The position numbers and the translations under genes were made by a program. From contig NZ_CP012982.1 of NCBI RefSeq assembly GCF_001411495.1, forward strand, positions 2,976,001 through 3,040,000: DNA of 64,000 nt. Direction: 5' to 3'. The notes beneath the pieces are model-generated. The model had not been told where the DNA came from, made no database searches, and worked only from the letters and a program-made list of their open reading frames with translations. Shown piece by piece: positions 53,466-63,076 of the stretch (the first letter of the stretch is position 1; each line of letters begins with the position of its first letter). This stretch comes from Burkholderia cepacia ATCC 25416 (lineage in GTDB: Bacteria; Pseudomonadota; Gammaproteobacteria; Burkholderiales; Burkholderiaceae).

Positions 53466-54188
53466 ATGACCGATCTTTCCAGCCAGCCAGCCAGCCGCGA
53501 TGCCGATGCCGCGGACCGCTCCTATATCGGCCTCGCGCGGCAGATTCACGCGATGGTGGCTGCCGGTGCGTTCGAGGCCGGCGCGCGGCTGCCGTCCGAG
53601 CGCAGCCTGGCCGACCAGTTCGGCGTGAGCCGCACGCAGGTGCGCGAGGCGATCATCGCGCTCGAGGTGCAGGGGATCGTCGAGGTGCGGATCGGTTCGG
53701 GCATCTACGTATCGGCGGCCGATGCGGCGCGGCCGGTGACGTTCGAGGTGCCGCGCGGCCCCGGGCCGATCGAGACGCTGCGCGCACGCGGGTTGATCGA
53801 GGCGGAAGTCGCCGCGCTCGCGGCGACCGAACGCAAGGATGCGGATCTCGACCGGCTGTTCTTCTCGCTGACGACGATGCGCGAACAGATGGACGACAAG
53901 GCCGCGTACGACGCGGCCGATCGCCAGTTCCACCTGCGCATCGCGGAGTCGACCGGCAACACGGTACTGCTGCACATGGTCACCGCGATGTGGGACTGCG
54001 CGCGCAGCGATCCGCTGTGGGACAAGATCGAGGAGCACTTTCACTCGACCGCGCTGCGCGAGGCATCGCAGGAGGATCACCAGCGGATCTTCGCGGCGAT
54101 CATGGCGCGCGACGCGGCGGCTGCACGCGAGGCGATGGGCGCGCACCTGTCGCGCGTGATCGCGGAATTCACGCAGGCGTGGCGCTAA
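53466..54188 (+). CDS. FadR/UxuR-type GntR regulator
   Basis: A 240-residue regulator: winged helix (about 20-85; LARQIHAMVAAGAFEAGARLPSERSLADQFGVSRTQVREAIIALE) and an all-helical FCD domain (about 100-235) with the metal-binding residues typical of the FadR subfamily (DAADRQFHLRIAESTGNTVLLHM; the HxxH-type pattern). Divergent from uxuA, with matching TTGGTxTACCA sites in between. It should be the UxuR/ExuR-like repressor of the hexuronate genes. ATG 53466. The effector is probably fructuronate or mannonate, by analogy. Confidence 0.88.
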   Translation: MTDLSSQPASRDADAADRSYIGLARQIHAMVAAGAFEAGARLPSERSLADQFGVSRTQVREAIIALEVQGIVEVRIGSGIYVSAADAARPVTFEVPRGPGPIETLRARGLIEAEVAALAATERKDADLDRLFFSLTTMREQMDDKAAYDAADRQFHLRIAESTGNTVLLHMVTAMWDCARSDPLWDKIEEHFHSTALREASQEDHQRIFAAIMARDAAAAREAMGAHLSRVIAEFTQAWR

Positions 54189-54347
54189 AGTTCGTCCCGG
54201 TCGACGGAAGCGGGCCGCCGTAACGGCACCGGCATGCGGCGTCGCTGATGGCGCGCGTGCGCCGTATACGGCTTCTTCCGATTGCGCGACCGTGGGTTTT
54301 ATGGTCTTGTTGCGTGATATCGCATCGACTCGAAAAAGGACAGTCGA

Positions 54348-55478
54348 ATGCAGCGGGGCGATTCACGCGGGGTCCGATTGATCAGGGGAATCGGCGCACG
54401 TACGCGCGTACGTATCGCCGTGCGCAGGCTGCTCATCATTTTGACGGCAGGCTTACTTGCCGCTGCGCTGCCGGTGCCCGCCGCCTCTCCCGAAGCCGTC
54501 AACGACAACGTGCTGCGCGTGCTCGCATGGCCCGGTTATGCGGACAGCGATGTCGTCAGCGCATTCGAGGCGCAATTTCACGTACGCGTCGAAGTGACGT
54601 TCGTCGACTCCGACGAAGCGTTGTGGACACGGATGCACAGCGCGGCGCCGCCGCCGTACGACGTGCTGGCTGCAAACACGGCCGAGATTCAGCGCTACGC
54701 GCACGAACGTCTGCTCGCGCCGATCGACCTGTCGCGCATCCCGAACCGGCGGCGGCAGTTGCCGAACTTCCAGCAGCTCGCGACGATCGACGGGCTCGTG
54801 GAAGAGGGGGCTGCCCATGCGATCCCGTTTACGTATTCGTCGATGGGGCTGATCTACGACCGCAGGCAGGTTTCCGCCGCACCGCGCTCGATGCGGGAGC
54901 TGTGGAATCCGCGCTACCGCGGCAAGGTGCTCGACTTCAACAGCGCGCAGCACAATTTTTCGTTCACGGCGCTGGCGCTCGGCTATCCCGATCCGTTCCG
55001 CCTGTCGCCCGCGCAGACGCTCGCCGTCGCGCACAAGCTGATCGACCTGCGCCGCAACCTGCTGACGTACTACACGCTTCCTGAAGAGGCGACCGCGCTG
55101 TTCGTCGAGCATCGCGCGGCGCTGATGTTCGGCAATTACGGCACGCAGCAGGTGGAACTGCTGCGGCGCGCCGGCGCGGACGTCGGCTACGTGATCCCGG
55201 ACGAAGGCGCGCTCGCGTGGCTCGACTGCTGGGCCGTCACGCGCGGCGCGCAGCATCCCGAGCTCGCGTTCGCATGGATCAACTACATGCTGGAACCGGC
55301 GATCGGCGCGCTGCTGACCGAACGCCAGGGCCTCGCGAACACGCTCGCGCCGCCGCCGGGCCTCGACACCGGGCACCAGCATCTCGTCTGGCTCCAGCCC
55401 GTCGAGGACATCGCGCGACGCGAATCGCTGTGGAGCCGCATCGTGTCGGGCGACCGTCCGGAGCGGTTCGGAAAATGA
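54348..55478 (+). CDS. PotD-like periplasmic solute-binding protein (possible NspS-type sensor partner)
   Basis: A 376-residue protein with a signal peptide (RLLIILTAGLLAAALPVPAAS) and a PotD/polyamine-binding fold: NVLRVLAWPGYADSDVVSAFEAQFHVRVEV at the start of the mature part, YDVLAANTAEIQRYAHERLLAPIDLSRIPN, and PFTYSSMGLIYDRRQ near the ligand pocket. No permease or ATPase genes lie nearby. Its stop overlaps the start of a membrane diguanylate cyclase (ATGA, 55475-55478). In Vibrio cholerae NspS, a PotD homologue, binds polyamines and acts on the c-di-GMP enzyme MbaA; this gene pair has the same layout. ATG 54348. Confidence 0.85.
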   Translation: MQRGDSRGVRLIRGIGARTRVRIAVRRLLIILTAGLLAAALPVPAASPEAVNDNVLRVLAWPGYADSDVVSAFEAQFHVRVEVTFVDSDEALWTRMHSAAPPPYDVLAANTAEIQRYAHERLLAPIDLSRIPNRRRQLPNFQQLATIDGLVEEGAAHAIPFTYSSMGLIYDRRQVSAAPRSMRELWNPRYRGKVLDFNSAQHNFSFTALALGYPDPFRLSPAQTLAVAHKLIDLRRNLLTYYTLPEEATALFVEHRAALMFGNYGTQQVELLRRAGADVGYVIPDEGALAWLDCWAVTRGAQHPELAFAWINYMLEPAIGALLTERQGLANTLAPPPGLDTGHQHLVWLQPVEDIARRESLWSRIVSGDRPERFGK

Positions 55479-57271
55479 TCCGGCTCGGGCTCACATCGAA
55501 ACTGTCGGTGCTGTTCGCATGCATCGGCGTGATCGCGTCCGGCACGACCGGCTATTACGCGTATCGCGCGAACCGCGCGATGCTCGTGCAGGAGGCACAG
55601 CACAGTCTGCTGATGTCGACGCAACTGCTCGGGCAACGCTTCACCACCGCGCTGTCCGACGTCGCGGACGATGCGCTCGTGCTCGCGCAGATGCCGTCGT
55701 GCGCGCTGGTCTCGGGCGGCGACAACCGGGATGGCGCGTCACGCGCGCGGCTCGAGCTCGAGCAGGTGTTCTACAGCTTCATGAGAAATCACCCGGAATA
55801 CCTGCAGGTTCGCCTGATCGCGCGCGGGGATTTCGGGATCGAACGCATTCGCGTCGATCGCGATGCGCACGGCATCGTCGTGCTGCCGGACAGCGCGTTC
55901 CAGGAGAAAGGACAGTTTTCCTACGTATTCGATACGCTCGCGACGGCACCGGGTCATATCTACCTGTCGCCGATCGTGATCAACCACGAGACGGGAACGC
56001 ACGCGGCCGAGGGGCTGCCGATCCTGCGCGTGGGCACGCCGGTCGTCGACGCGTCGGGCCAGACGGTCGGCGCACTCGTCGTCGATGTCGAACTGTCGCG
56101 CGTGTTCGACCGGCTCGAGCGCGATCTGCCGGAGGACTACGCGGTGTATCTCGCGAACGAGTGGGGCGATTTCCTCGTGCACCCCGATCCGTCGCAGACG
56201 TTCGGCTTCGATCGCGGGCGGCGCGTGCTGATGCAGGACCGTTTCGCCGTCACGCGCGCGCTGTTCGACAGCGCACGCACGAACGTTACCCTCAACGGCC
56301 TGACCGATCCCGCCGATGCGCCGGGGCAGATGTTCGCGTTCGCGCGCACGCCGTTCGGGCACGACGAGGGCAACCGCTTCGTCGTGCTCGGGATGGGGCG
56401 CCCGCTGGCCGACGTGCTGGCGCCGGCCGGCGTGCTCGGCGAACGGATCATCCGGATGGTGCTCGTGTCGAGCCTGATGGCGGTCATCCTCGCGATCCTG
56501 TTCGCGCGCGCGATCACGCGGCCGCTGCAGACGCTCGCGCGCGCGGCGACGCACGTGTTCGACGATCCGGCCGCCGAGCAGTTGCCGGTCGGGCGCGCCG
56601 ACGAGATCGGCGTGCTCGCGCGCTGTTTCGACAGCATGCGCGTCGAGATCCGCACGCAGGTCGCGATGCTGCGCGCGAAGCAGCTGGAGCTCACGCACCT
56701 CGCCGGCCACGATGCGCTGACCGCGCTGCCGAACCGCCTGCTGTTCATGGAGCAGCTCGATGCCGCGATCCGGCGTGCGGCCGCGATGCATGAGGGGCTG
56801 GCCGTGATGTTCGTCGATCTCGACCGCTTCAAGCAGATCAACGACCAGCACGGGCACTCGGCCGGCGACCGCGCGCTCGTCGCGGTCGCCAAGCGGTTGA
56901 GCCTCGTGCTGCGCGGCGGCGACATGGTCGCGCGGCTCGGCGGCGACGAATTCATCGTGCTGATTGCGGACGTGCGCTCACCGGCGGTGATCGGCGACGT
57001 CGCGTCGCGCATCCAGCTCGTGATGGCTGAAGAACTGGAGTTCGGCGACCGGCGCATGGCCGTCGGCGCGAGCATCGGCGTCAGCGAGTTTCCGGCCGAC
57101 GGCGCGTCCGCCGAGGAACTGCTCGTCAAGGCCGACGCGGCGATGTACGCGGCGAAGGCGTCTGCGCAATGCGCATACGTGCGCTACCAGGAACTGGTCG
57201 GCAGCGGGAGTGCCGCCGGCGGCGGCGCGGACGAAGCGGCCGGCCGCGTCGCGTCGGGCGAAAGCCGGTGA
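55475..57271 (+). CDS. Membrane-bound diguanylate cyclase (GGDEF)
   Basis: A 598-residue inner-membrane protein. One N-terminal membrane helix (about 10-30), a periplasmic sensing domain (about 30-305, Cache-like), a second helix (about 325-345), a HAMP domain (about 345-400) and a GGDEF domain (about 425-585). The active site RLGGDEFIVL is intact (GGDEF 489-493). The inhibitory RxxD I-site is present (RGGD 480-483). No EAL domain. It should make c-di-GMP from two GTP. Coupled to the PotD-like gene by ATGA overlap, so the binding protein probably controls it. Confidence 0.92.
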   Translation: MIRLGLTSKLSVLFACIGVIASGTTGYYAYRANRAMLVQEAQHSLLMSTQLLGQRFTTALSDVADDALVLAQMPSCALVSGGDNRDGASRARLELEQVFYSFMRNHPEYLQVRLIARGDFGIERIRVDRDAHGIVVLPDSAFQEKGQFSYVFDTLATAPGHIYLSPIVINHETGTHAAEGLPILRVGTPVVDASGQTVGALVVDVELSRVFDRLERDLPEDYAVYLANEWGDFLVHPDPSQTFGFDRGRRVLMQDRFAVTRALFDSARTNVTLNGLTDPADAPGQMFAFARTPFGHDEGNRFVVLGMGRPLADVLAPAGVLGERIIRMVLVSSLMAVILAILFARAITRPLQTLARAATHVFDDPAAEQLPVGRADEIGVLARCFDSMRVEIRTQVAMLRAKQLELTHLAGHDALTALPNRLLFMEQLDAAIRRAAAMHEGLAVMFVDLDRFKQINDQHGHSAGDRALVAVAKRLSLVLRGGDMVARLGGDEFIVLIADVRSPAVIGDVASRIQLVMAEELEFGDRRMAVGASIGVSEFPADGASAEELLVKADAAMYAAKASAQCAYVRYQELVGSGSAAGGGADEAAGRVASGESR

Positions 57272-57304
57272 CGGCCGGCCGCACGATACGTGCGATGCAA
57301 ACGC

Positions 57305-57332
57305 AACGAGCCCGTCGCGGGACGGGCTCGTT
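57305..57332. terminator. Bidirectional hairpin between the cyclase and DUF4148 genes
   Basis: A 12-bp perfect inverted repeat, AACGAGCCCGTC with GACGGGCTCGTT, around GCGG. Neither strand has a strong T-run, but its position between convergent genes supports a terminator role. Confidence 0.65.
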
Positions 57333-57371
57333 GATGGTGCAGGCTGCGCGCGAAGGCGCGCGGCGGCAGGC

Positions 57372-57671
57372 TTAGTGGCCGAAGTAGACCGAGTCGCGCG
57401 GGTTCTGCACCTTGACGACCGGTGCGCCACCCTGGACGGTCGCGGCCGGTTGCGCACCGTAGCCGCTGTTGTCGGCGCCGCGCACGCGGGCTTGCGCGGC
57501 TTCGATGTCGGCCGGGTAGTGCGGGCTCGCCTGGCTCGGCTTGTAGCCGGCTTGTTCGAGCTGAACCAGTTCGTTCTTCACTTGCGCGCGGGTCACGGTG
57601 CTTTGGGCGAATGCGCCGAACGAAGCGGACAGGGCGACAGCGGCAACGACTGCGGAAACGAGCGATTTCAT
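57372..57671 (-). CDS. DUF4148 secreted protein
   Basis: A 99-residue protein with signal peptide (LVSAVVAAVALSASFGAFAQ) and the DUF4148 core: VTRAQVKNELVQLEQAGYKPSQASPHYPADIEAAQARV. Burkholderia genomes carry many paralogues of this small secreted protein; their role is unknown. ATG 57671 has GGAGGT upstream. It converges on the cyclase gene. Confidence 0.9.
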   Translation of the reverse strand: MKSLVSAVVAAVALSASFGAFAQSTVTRAQVKNELVQLEQAGYKPSQASPHYPADIEAAQARVRGADNSGYGAQPAATVQGGAPVVKVQNPRDSVYFGH

Positions 57672-57952
57672 GATGACCTCCGATGTTTATTGGCTTTCCG
57701 CGTTCGACACCATGTCGTAAGCGGTTGATTACATCGTAGGCGCCGGTCGACCTAGGGTAAACGTGAGTTTTGGTGAAAGATCGTTGTCGCTGGAGTAATA
57801 ATTCCGGGATATGCGCGTTCCGTCCCTATTCGATGTTGCCGGATTTGCAATGGAGCGGAGCGAATGCGCGCGACGCGGATGGCGTGCACGACGGGTGCCC
57901 GACGGCGAATGCGCGGGTGGAGAGGCGGCCGACGGGTGGTGTTGCCGACGGG

Positions 57953-58207
57953 TCAGACGTCGTCGTCGATTTCCTTGCGTTCCCGGCGTTCCTCGTTGCC
58001 GCGGCGCGCGCGCAGGCGCTGGCGCGACAGCACGGCGATCACCTGCTGGGTCGGCGCGCCGGACGGCAGTTCGTTGCGGATGCGATCGGGCACCATGGGC
58101 AGGCCCGCGCGCTGCCGGCGCAGCGCCTTGGCGATTGCCCGGCGGCATTCGTCACCGTGGCAATCCCATTCATCGCGGATTCTCTGGCAATAACGGCATT
58201 GTTCCAT
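57953..58207 (-). CDS. Small protein with an N-terminal cysteine motif
   Basis: An 84-residue protein starting MEQCRYCQRIRDEWDCHGDEC, four cysteines spaced like a zinc or Fe-S knuckle. The rest is arginine-rich. It lies between DUF4148 and dsdA; no clear ribosome binding site precedes ATG 58207. It may be conserved in Burkholderia, but I recognise no family. Confidence 0.55.
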   Translation of the reverse strand: MEQCRYCQRIRDEWDCHGDECRRAIAKALRRQRAGLPMVPDRIRNELPSGAPTQQVIAVLSRQRLRARRGNEERRERKEIDDDV

Positions 58208-58260
58208 CCGGACAGTCTAACGCGTCTTCGGGAACGGGGCTGGACGCCGGCCTGAGTGGA

Positions 58261-59586
58261 TCAGGCGCCGGGCGCGGCATCGGCGAGCGCGTTTGCATGC
58301 GACTGGAAGCGGCGATGTTCTTCCGGCGGCACGAGCGAGCCGCCCGTCGCCCAGATGACGTGCGTCGCGCGGCGCAGGTCGATCGCGTGGCGATGCACGT
58401 AGTCCTTTCCGGCCGGGGAGTGCGTCAGCCAGCCGGGGCCGCCGACGGCAGCGGCGGCCGACGGCTCGAGTTCCACGCCGGTCGCGCGCCGGACCGCGAG
58501 CAACTGCGCGTAAAGCTGCGCGTCGCTGACGGTGAAGACGCCCGACAGCTGGGACGCCATCAGCGGGCTGACGAGGTGCGACGCCTGTGCGACTGCCAGG
58601 CCGTCGGCCTCGGTCCGGTTGTCGAGCCCCGCGTCGTAGACGGATACGGGCTTCCCGAGGCCGGCGGCCAGCTGGACCAGCATGCACGGCGAAGCGACGG
58701 GTTCCGCGAAAAAGCAATGCACGTGCTCGCCGAACAGCGCCTTGAGACCATAGGCGATGCCGCCCGGTGCGCCGCCGACGCCGCACGGGATATGGACGAA
58801 GAGCGGATGCGCCGCATCCACGCCGCGGCCCGCCCCGGCGAGCTGTGCGGCGAGATGCCGGGCACCGGCCGCGTAGCCGAGGAACAGCATCAGCGAGCCT
58901 TCGTCGTCGACGAAGTGGCTGCGCGGTTGATGGCGTGCCTGCGAGCGTCCCGCCGCGACGGCTTGCGCGTAGTCGCCGTCATGTTCGATCACGCGAACGC
59001 CGCGTGCTCTCAGGCGCGCCTTCTTCCACGGCTTCGCGTCGGTCGACATGTGAACGACCGACTCGAACCCCAGCGCGGCGGCCATCACGCCGATGCTCAG
59101 GCCGAGATTGCCGGTGCTGCCCACGATGACGGTGTGCGCGGCAAACAGTTCGCGTGCGGCGGTCGAGGCGAGGAGCCGACGGTCGTCCGCGGGTTCGAGC
59201 AGGCCGTGTTCGATCGCGATCGACTCCGCGAGCGCGAGCACTTCATGAAAGCCGCCGCGCGCCTTGATCGAGCCGGCGACCGGCAGTGCGTCGTCGCGCT
59301 TGATGAACCACGCGCCGTGTTCGTCTGCCGGGAGCGACAAGCTGCGCTGCAGGCTGTCTGCCGGCATCAGGGGCGATTCGATTTTTCCCGCGCTCGCCGC
59401 GAGTTCGGGAAACAGCTCGGCCATCAGCGGTTCGCAGCGCGCCAGCCGTGCTTCGGCCATTGCAATGGCGTCGATCGTCGGTGCGTCGTGCGGCAGCGGG
59501 CTGCCGGCGTGGGGATTCAGCCACAGCAGCGGGTGGCGCGATTGCAGCTTGGCTAATAGATCGGAAGGCTGGAGCGTGAAGGTCAT
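58261..59586 (-). CDS. dsdA: D-serine ammonia-lyase
   Basis: A 441-residue PLP enzyme converting D-serine to pyruvate and ammonia. The cofactor lysine is in ALPVAGSIKARGGFHEVLA (Lys108), the phosphate-binding loop is STGNLGLSIGV, and the metal/ligand signature IPCGVGGAPGGIAYGLK is present. Length agrees with DsdA. ATG 59586. Divergent from a LysR regulator that probably plays the DsdC role. D-serine is toxic to bacteria, so the gene serves detoxification as well as carbon and nitrogen use. Confidence 0.93.
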   Translation of the reverse strand: MTFTLQPSDLLAKLQSRHPLLWLNPHAGSPLPHDAPTIDAIAMAEARLARCEPLMAELFPELAASAGKIESPLMPADSLQRSLSLPADEHGAWFIKRDDALPVAGSIKARGGFHEVLALAESIAIEHGLLEPADDRRLLASTAARELFAAHTVIVGSTGNLGLSIGVMAAALGFESVVHMSTDAKPWKKARLRARGVRVIEHDGDYAQAVAAGRSQARHQPRSHFVDDEGSLMLFLGYAAGARHLAAQLAGAGRGVDAAHPLFVHIPCGVGGAPGGIAYGLKALFGEHVHCFFAEPVASPCMLVQLAAGLGKPVSVYDAGLDNRTEADGLAVAQASHLVSPLMASQLSGVFTVSDAQLYAQLLAVRRATGVELEPSAAAAVGGPGWLTHSPAGKDYVHRHAIDLRRATHVIWATGGSLVPPEEHRRFQSHANALADAAPGA

Positions 59587-59695
59587 GGATCGGTCTTGCG
59601 TCGGATGAACGGCGAATCAGGCTTGAATGCTACGATTCGAACCGGTTGCGCAAAAGCGCCGATTTCTAATGAATGCATTAGCCTGACTTATAACG

Positions 59696-60646
59696 ATGCG
59701 ACTCGATGGTTCGATCCTTGGTGCGTTGCTGTGCTTTGAAACGGCCGGCCGGTTGCTGAGCTTCACGAAGACGGCGCAGGCGTTCAACCTGACGCAAAGC
59801 GCCGTGAGCCAGCAGATCCGGAACCTGGAGGACCGGCTGGGTTACCCGCTGTTCGTGCGTCAGGCGCGCGGGCTGAAGTTGACCGAGAAGGGCGCGACCC
59901 TGCTCGGAACGATGTCGAGCGCGTTCGGCGACATCCATCGCACGCTTCAGGCGCTCGGCATGCCGGACGCGCCGCTGCAGGTGAGCTGTCTGCCGTCGCT
60001 CGCGCTGCAATGGCTGATGCCGCGCCTGTCCGAATTTCATCGGCTGCAACCGGACGTGCCGGTTCGCGTGAGGGCCGAGTTTCAGGTGCTGGATCGTCAG
60101 GCCATGGAGACCGACGACATCGACGTGGCGGTGCGCTACGACCCGGTGCAATACGGGCGGCTGCATGCCGAGGCCATTCTCGACGAAATCCTGTTTCCGG
60201 TCGCCACGCCCGCGTATCTGGCGCAGCATCCGTCCTTTGCCGGCGGGGAGTCGCTGGACGGCGTCGTCCTGCTGCACGACGCGGCTCCGTGGGGCGGCGC
60301 ACCCGAGTTCGTGGAGTGGCGCACGTGGCTGGAGGCGGTGCGTCCCGCGTGGACGGCGCATCTTGACGGCCCGCAGTTCAATTTCTCCAGCCTGGCAATC
60401 ACGGCCGCGCTGAACCATCAGGGCGTCGCGATGGGGCGCGCCGCGCTGGTACATGACGAGATCGCGAGCGGACGGCTCGTGGATGTTTTCGGCAGGCACG
60501 TGCGTGCGCCGGCGCGCTACATGCTGTTGTCACGCAATCCAGACGATCCGCGCACCACGGTTTTTTCGGACTGGCTCAAGGCCGAGTGCGCACGCTTCGA
60601 TGCGGCTCGGTCACGCTTGCTTTCGAACGGAAGCCGGCACGGGTAG
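59696..60646 (+). CDS. LysR-family regulator, DsdC/GcvA-like
   Basis: A 316-residue LTTR of the GcvA type: LGALLCFETAGRLLSFTKTAQAFNLTQSAVSQQIRNLEDRLGYPLFVR is the helix-turn-helix, and effector domain segments are QVSCLPSLALQWLMPRLSEF and DDIDVAVRYDP. The gene is divergent from dsdA over 109 bases and should activate it with D-serine, as DsdC does. ATG 59696 is used. Confidence 0.88.
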   Translation: MRLDGSILGALLCFETAGRLLSFTKTAQAFNLTQSAVSQQIRNLEDRLGYPLFVRQARGLKLTEKGATLLGTMSSAFGDIHRTLQALGMPDAPLQVSCLPSLALQWLMPRLSEFHRLQPDVPVRVRAEFQVLDRQAMETDDIDVAVRYDPVQYGRLHAEAILDEILFPVATPAYLAQHPSFAGGESLDGVVLLHDAAPWGGAPEFVEWRTWLEAVRPAWTAHLDGPQFNFSSLAITAALNHQGVAMGRAALVHDEIASGRLVDVFGRHVRAPARYMLLSRNPDDPRTTVFSDWLKAECARFDAARSRLLSNGSRHG

Positions 60647-60764
60647 CCGAAGCTGCCGGATGGCCGGGTCGGAGTGCGAAGGAGTTGAGAAATGAGCGCC
60701 GCACACTACGATTTCCCGTCCGTCTCCATACGGAATGCTTGCGCACGGACGCGGATGGCGAGCG

Positions 60765-60845
60765 TTACTTGAGTTGCCAGATACCCCAGACGGCGATCAA
60801 CAGGCCAAGGCCGAATCCGCAGCCGAGCAACACGTAGGTTTCCAT
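60765..60845 (-). CDS. 26-residue single-pass membrane peptide
   Basis: ATG 60845 to TAA 60765 encodes a 26-residue peptide with one transmembrane segment, VLLGCGFGLGLLIAVWGIW, flanked by METY and QLK. It resembles in size and shape the small regulatory membrane peptides of transporters, though I cannot link it to a known one. It lies in the 366-base gap between LysR and the TauE gene, on the same strand and 167 bases downstream of TauE. The ribosome site is weak. Confidence 0.5.
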   Translation of the reverse strand: METYVLLGCGFGLGLLIAVWGIWQLK

Positions 60846-61012
60846 TGCAGGTCTCTGAAAGCGCGGCAGCGCCGATGCGGACATCGGCGTGCGAGCAGGA
60901 CAGTCGGTGACGTATCGTTCGCATCGTCGGGCGCGGCGATACGCCGGGTCCGCGAATACTACGCTCGGCAGCTTTCAGAACGCATGCGGGATCGATGGCA
61001 ATCCGCCGCCCG

Positions 61013-61861
61013 TCAGTGCGTGCCCGCGTGCGTGTTGTCCACCTGGGTAACGTGCGATCCGCCGTGCCGGAACACGCCCGATTTCCAGATCATCTGCGAT
61101 GCCGCGACGAGCACGAAGAGCAGCACGACCATCCTGAAGCTGCGGGGCGACATCTTGTCCCGCAGCGGGCGAACGAGCCACATGCCGGCAATGGCCGGCA
61201 GGCTGGCCGCCGCCGAGATCGCGAGGTCGGCGGCGCTCGCGTGCGCGGCGCCGCTGAACGTCGTGAGCAGCGTGACGATCGACACCACGAGGATGATCGC
61301 GATCTGCTTCGTGAAGACGCGCCCGGTCGCGCCGGACGAAATCAGGTAGGTGGCGAGCAGCGGGCCGGGAACCGACGCGATGCTTTCCATCAGCGCGGCG
61401 CCGAAGCCGAGTGCGAAGCCGACGGGCTTCTGCCAAGCGGGAGGCAGGTTGAGCTTCGGCGCGGCGAGCATCAGCGTCGCGGCGACGATCAGCAGCGCGC
61501 CGGACGCCGCCTGCGCATGACCCGGATCGAGCGAGAGCAGGATCGCGACACCGACGATGTTGCCGATCACGGTGCCCGCGATCGGTGCGGCGATCTTGCG
61601 TGCCGTCGCCAGCACCTGGCCGCCTTCCAGCGCCTGCGGAATGTTGCCGAGGATGATCGGCATCGACAGCAGCAGCACCGCATGCCGGATCGGCAGGAAC
61701 TGGCTGAGTATCGGCATCGCGATCAGCGGCACGCCTATACCGGTGATCCCCTTGGCCATGCCGCCCAGCAGCAGCGCGACGGCGATGCCGGCCAGATCGA
61801 ACGCGCCGAGCCCCTGCAGGCTGGAAACCAGCACACCTTCAGTCAGATTGAAATGCATCAT
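61013..61861 (-). CDS. TauE/SafE-family sulfite/anion exporter
   Basis: A 282-residue membrane protein with about eight helices. DLAGIAVALLLGGMAKGITGIGVPLIAMPIL is the conserved first motif, and AALMESIASVPGPLLATYLISSGATGR is the repeat in the second half. Relatives export sulfite or sulfonate-derived anions; the substrate is unknown here. ATG 61861 (another ATG at 61858). Divergent from a LysR gene at 62180. Confidence 0.87.
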   Translation of the reverse strand: MMHFNLTEGVLVSSLQGLGAFDLAGIAVALLLGGMAKGITGIGVPLIAMPILSQFLPIRHAVLLLSMPIILGNIPQALEGGQVLATARKIAAPIAGTVIGNIVGVAILLSLDPGHAQAASGALLIVAATLMLAAPKLNLPPAWQKPVGFALGFGAALMESIASVPGPLLATYLISSGATGRVFTKQIAIILVVSIVTLLTTFSGAAHASAADLAISAAASLPAIAGMWLVRPLRDKMSPRSFRMVVLLFVLVAASQMIWKSGVFRHGGSHVTQVDNTHAGTH

Positions 61862-62179
61862 GGAATGGCTTGTCGCGGCATATCCGGCAGCGAGCGCTGT
61901 CGAAGGAGCCCGTTGCGGCGCGTGCGTGTTGCACGCATGTGTTCTGGATCGGTTTGGCCGGGCGTCGATCGCAAGGCGCCGCATCGTTGCGCGGCCGGGT
62001 CCGCAGGCAATCGACGCGCGGTTCGAGGATGCATCTTACCCGAGCGTTGCGGAGGATATTCGGCGCGGGGCGCGGCGTGCCGCCGGTATCGGCGGCGCGA
62101 TCATGTGCGCGGTTCAATATAATTCATGACCGTGTATCGCTTCATGCGCGATATGCATCTACTGGAACAAGGAGATCCG

Positions 62180-63076
62180 ATGACCCTTGCGCAGTTGCAG
62201 GCCCTGGCGGCCGTGGTCGAACTCGGCTCGCTCACGGCCGCGGCCGACCGGCTGAGCCGCAGTCAATCCGCGATCAGTCATGCGCTGACCGAGCTGGAAG
62301 ACGTCACGGAGGTCAAGCTGCTCTGGCGCGACCGTCAGCCGGTCGTCCTGACGCCGGCGGGCGAACGCCTGTGGCCGTACATCCAGAACGTGGTGCGCGA
62401 AGCGCAGTTGCTGCGCCAGCAGTTCAGCCTGTCGCGCGGCAAGCTCGAAGGGAAGCTGGTGGTCGCGTCGCTGCCAAGCGTGTCGCTGGCATTCGTCGTG
62501 CCGGCACTCGAGGCGCTGAAGGAGATGCACCAGGGCGTGTCGGCGGTGCTGCTCGAAGGCACGGACAGCGAAGTCGAAGGGTGGATCGAGGACGGTACCG
62601 CCGACGTCGGCGTGGTGGCCGGCACGAAGACCTTCGCGCACACGCTGCCGCTGCTCGACGAGGACTTCGTCGCGGTGGCGGCGGATGGCATGTTCACGGC
62701 CCGCAAGAGCGTGTCGGCGAAGCAGTTGTCCGCGGCCCCGTTCATTTTCTCGAAGGCAGGATGCGGGCCCGTGATCGCGGATTACTTCGCGCGCAGCGGC
62801 ACGCCGCTGCACGCTGCGTTCAACGTGGTCGAGATGCGCACCATCCTGTCGATGGCGGAGGCCGGCATGGGCGTGTCGATCGTTCCGCGCATCACGCTCA
62901 CGTACACCCCGTTCGGCGGCCGCGTGCTGGCGCTTTCGCCACGGCTGCATCGTTCCGTCCGGCTGTCGTGGAACACGTCCGGCAATGCGATCGCCGATGC
63001 GTTCGTGCGGCTCGTCGACGCGCAACGCGCGAAGGCGGCGAAGGCGATTCACGCGCGCGCGAAAAGGAGCCGGTAA
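62180..63076 (+). CDS. LysR-family transcriptional regulator
   Basis: A 298-residue LTTR with the usual N-terminal helix-turn-helix (LQALAAVVELGSLTAAADRLSRSQSAISHALTELE) and effector domain. AAGGAGA at a good distance fixes ATG 62180; an upstream in-frame ATG (62126) lacks one. Divergent from the TauE gene, so it may control it. It differs clearly from the other two LysR proteins in the window. Confidence 0.88.
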   Translation: MTLAQLQALAAVVELGSLTAAADRLSRSQSAISHALTELEDVTEVKLLWRDRQPVVLTPAGERLWPYIQNVVREAQLLRQQFSLSRGKLEGKLVVASLPSVSLAFVVPALEALKEMHQGVSAVLLEGTDSEVEGWIEDGTADVGVVAGTKTFAHTLPLLDEDFVAVAADGMFTARKSVSAKQLSAAPFIFSKAGCGPVIADYFARSGTPLHAAFNVVEMRTILSMAEAGMGVSIVPRITLTYTPFGGRVLALSPRLHRSVRLSWNTSGNAIADAFVRLVDAQRAKAAKAIHARAKRSR

